From: JADCCX01 sp031431475
Lineage (GTDB): Bacteria > Pseudomonadota > Alphaproteobacteria > Rhizobiales > Beijerinckiaceae
Reading direction: 5' to 3'
Assembly (NCBI GenBank): GCA_031431475.1
Contig: JANPDL010000021.1
Coordinates: forward strand, 1-64,000
Length of the DNA stretch: 64,000 bases
A program made the translations under genes and the position numbers. Every line of letters starts with the position of its first letter. The stretch's first letter is position 1. The notes under the pieces are model-generated. The model had not been told where the DNA came from and did not search any database. It saw nothing but the letters and a program-made list of their open reading frames with translations. Positions 62,519 to 64,000 of the stretch are shown piece by piece.

Positions 62519-64000
62519 TCACTCGGCGGCAGGCAATGCCAGCGGTTGATCATTATTCGCGGCATTCGCGGCGTTCGTCTCAGTCGCCTTCTGGGCCAGG
62601 ATCAGATCGTCGCGGCGTGTCGCGATCTCGCGGATACGGCTCATCATCTGACCAGTACCGGCCGGTATGAGACGTCCCACGATCACGTTTTCCTTTAGGC
62701 CCATAAGTGTATCGGCCTTGCCATTGACCGCCGCTTCCGTGAGGACGCGGGTGGTCTCCTGGAACGAAGCGGCAGAGATGAACGAACGCGTCTGCAAGCT
62801 GGCCTTGGTGATACCCAGCAGCACCGGTACGCCAACCGCAGGCTTCTTGTTCTCTTCAGCCAGCCGGATGTTGATCTCCTCAAGCTCGGTACCATCAATG
62901 ATATCTTGCGTCAGCAGATCGCTGTCGCCGGAATCGGTGATTTCCACCTTCTGCAGCATCTGGCGAACAATAACCTCGATGTGCTTGTCATTGATGGTCA
63001 CGCCCTGCAGGCGATAGACTTCCTGGATTTCATTGACGAGGAAGGCTGCAAGCTCTTCCACGCCCTTGATCGCCAGAATGTCATGCGGTGCGGGCGAGCC
63101 ATCGACGATGAAGTCGCCCTTTTCCACATGGTCGCCATCCTGCAGGTAGATGTGCTTGCCCTTGGGGATCAGATACTCGACCGCCTCGGCACCTGCCTCG
63201 TCCGGTGTGATTGTCAGGCGGCGCTTGTTCTTATAGTCGCGGCCGAACTGGATGATGCCCGAGACTTCCGCAATGACGGCGGCTTCCTTGGGACGACGGG
63301 CCTCGAAGAGTTCCGCCACGCGTGGCAGGCCACCCGTGATGTCACGCGTCTTTGCGCTCTCCAGCGGAATACGGGCCAAAGTATCGCCAGCCTTTATCTT
63401 CTCGTCCGGGTTGGCGGCAATGACCGCGTCGACCGACAGCATGTAGCGCGCATCGCCACCGCGAGCGAGCTTCAGCATCTTGCCGTCCTTGTCCTTCATC
63501 ACCATCGCAGGCTTGAGATCAGCCGAGCGGGTGTTTGTCCGCCAGTCTGTCACAACACGCTTCGAGATACCGGTGGCTTCGTCCGTGGTTTCCGACAGCG
63601 ACGAACCCTCGTAGAGGTCCTCGTAGCCCACGAAACCATCGACTTCGGTCAGAACAGGGCGGGTGTAGGGGTCCCATTCCGCGATGCGCTGGCCGCGCTT
63701 GATCGTATCGCCCTCGTCCACACGGAGCTTGGCACCGTACTGGATGCGGTGAACAGCGCGCTCTGCGCCGTCCGGACCGATGATGATGATCGCCACGTTG
63801 CGGCCGATGGCGACAAGGTCACCGTCGGTGTTCTTGGCCACCATGCGGTCACGCATCTTGATCGTGCCATCGAAGCTGGAATCCAGTGTCGAGTTCTCGG
63901 AGATCTGTGCGGCACCACCGATGTGGAAGGTGCGCATCGTGAGCTGTGTTCCCGGTTCGCCAATGGACTGCGCGGCAATGACGCCGACAGCCTCGCCGAT
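62519..64000 (-). CDS. rpoC: RNA polymerase beta' subunit, C-terminal part (truncated by window edge)
   Basis: The window holds the last 493 residues of RpoC; the frame is open through the right edge, so the start lies outside. The first residues seen (VIAAQSIGEPGTQLTMRTFH) are the conserved bridge-helix/trigger-loop region at the active site. The remainder includes TGGLPRVAELFEARRPKEAA, the late SFISAASFQETTRVLTEAA and the subunit-typical tail. RpoC copies RNA as part of the core polymerase. Its length from this point matches the family, and its terminator follows directly. Confidence 0.98.
   Translation of the reverse strand: MGEAVGVIAAQSIGEPGTQLTMRTFHIGGAAQISENSTLDSSFDGTIKMRDRMVAKNTDGDLVAIGRNVAIIIIGPDGAERAVHRIQYGAKLRVDEGDTIKRGQRIAEWDPYTRPVLTEVDGFVGYEDLYEGSSLSETTDEATGISKRVVTDWRTNTRSADLKPAMVMKDKDGKMLKLARGGDARYMLSVDAVIAANPDEKIKAGDTLARIPLESAKTRDITGGLPRVAELFEARRPKEAAVIAEVSGIIQFGRDYKNKRRLTITPDEAGAEAVEYLIPKGKHIYLQDGDHVEKGDFIVDGSPAPHDILAIKGVEELAAFLVNEIQEVYRLQGVTINDKHIEVIVRQMLQKVEITDSGDSDLLTQDIIDGTELEEINIRLAEENKKPAVGVPVLLGITKASLQTRSFISAASFQETTRVLTEAAVNGKADTLMGLKENVIVGRLIPAGTGQMMSRIREIATRRDDLILAQKATETNAANAANNDQPLALPAAE

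Overview
The window is GC-rich, densely coding chromosomal DNA of an alphaproteobacterium, most probably of the order Hyphomicrobiales (Rhizobiales). The reasons are the glycogen operon order glgP-glgB-glgC-glgA-pgm-glgX, the neighbourhood degP-rarA-crcB-rluC-HAD-ATP12 beside the ribosomal superoperon, the moaC-moeA-lexA-comEC-gltX order, and a direct-repeat GAAC-N7-GAAC LexA operator. I cannot name the genus. There is no prophage, insertion sequence, plasmid gene or CRISPR array; this is core genome with a few accessory genes.

Layout. (1) 1-13.4 kb, minus strand: a glycogen operon, glgP-glgB-glgC-glgA-pgm, ending in one uninterrupted reading frame that joins a complete GlgX to an almost complete MalQ and runs off the left edge. 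(2) 13.7-18.1 kb, minus strand: tRNA-Gly(GCC), a 17-bp triple repeat, a pyrimidine-5'-nucleotidase-like HAD gene, argB, era, rnc and lepB. (3) 18.2-22.6 kb, plus strand: trpD-trpC-moaC-moeA with overlapping ends, then lexA behind a visible SOS operator. (4) 22.6-31.4 kb: comEC, gltX, a mosaic palindromic repeat, a membrane dipeptidase, a YARHG-type secreted protein, a two-helix membrane protein, and a GT2 / GtrA / GT-C-like set suited to polyprenyl-phosphate-sugar glycosylation. (5) 31.5-41.2 kb: pccB, a Spy/CpxP-like periplasmic protein, ATP12, a HAD phosphatase, a PsiF-repeat protein, rluC, crcB, a secreted protein, rarA, a DegP-type protease and a BLUF photoreceptor. (6) 41.3-60.2 kb, minus strand: the whole rpsL-rpsG-fusA-tuf-S10-spc-alpha ribosomal superoperon to rplQ, closed by a bidirectional terminator shared with the BLUF gene. 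(7) 60.6-64 kb, minus strand: fabF and acpP in an unusual place between rpsL and rpoC, then the C-terminal third of rpoC, cut by the right edge.

How the genes work together. The glycogen operon covers pgm (glucose-6-P to glucose-1-P), glgC (ADP-glucose), glgA and glgB (polymer and branches), glgP (phosphorolysis) and the GlgX-MalQ fusion (debranching, then recycling of the released short maltodextrins). The ribosomal superoperon has promoter-like TTGACG/TTGATT-N17 elements at the classical boundaries: before rpsL, between rpsQ and rplN, and between adk and rpsM. It also has a strong double hairpin between rplO and secY.

The most unusual features are the GlgX-MalQ fusion, the acpP-fabF pair lodged between rpoC and rpsL, the composite LexA operator, the BLUF gene convergent to rplQ, and the structured boundaries inside the ribosomal cluster. 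I did not see a clearly undescribed multi-gene system.
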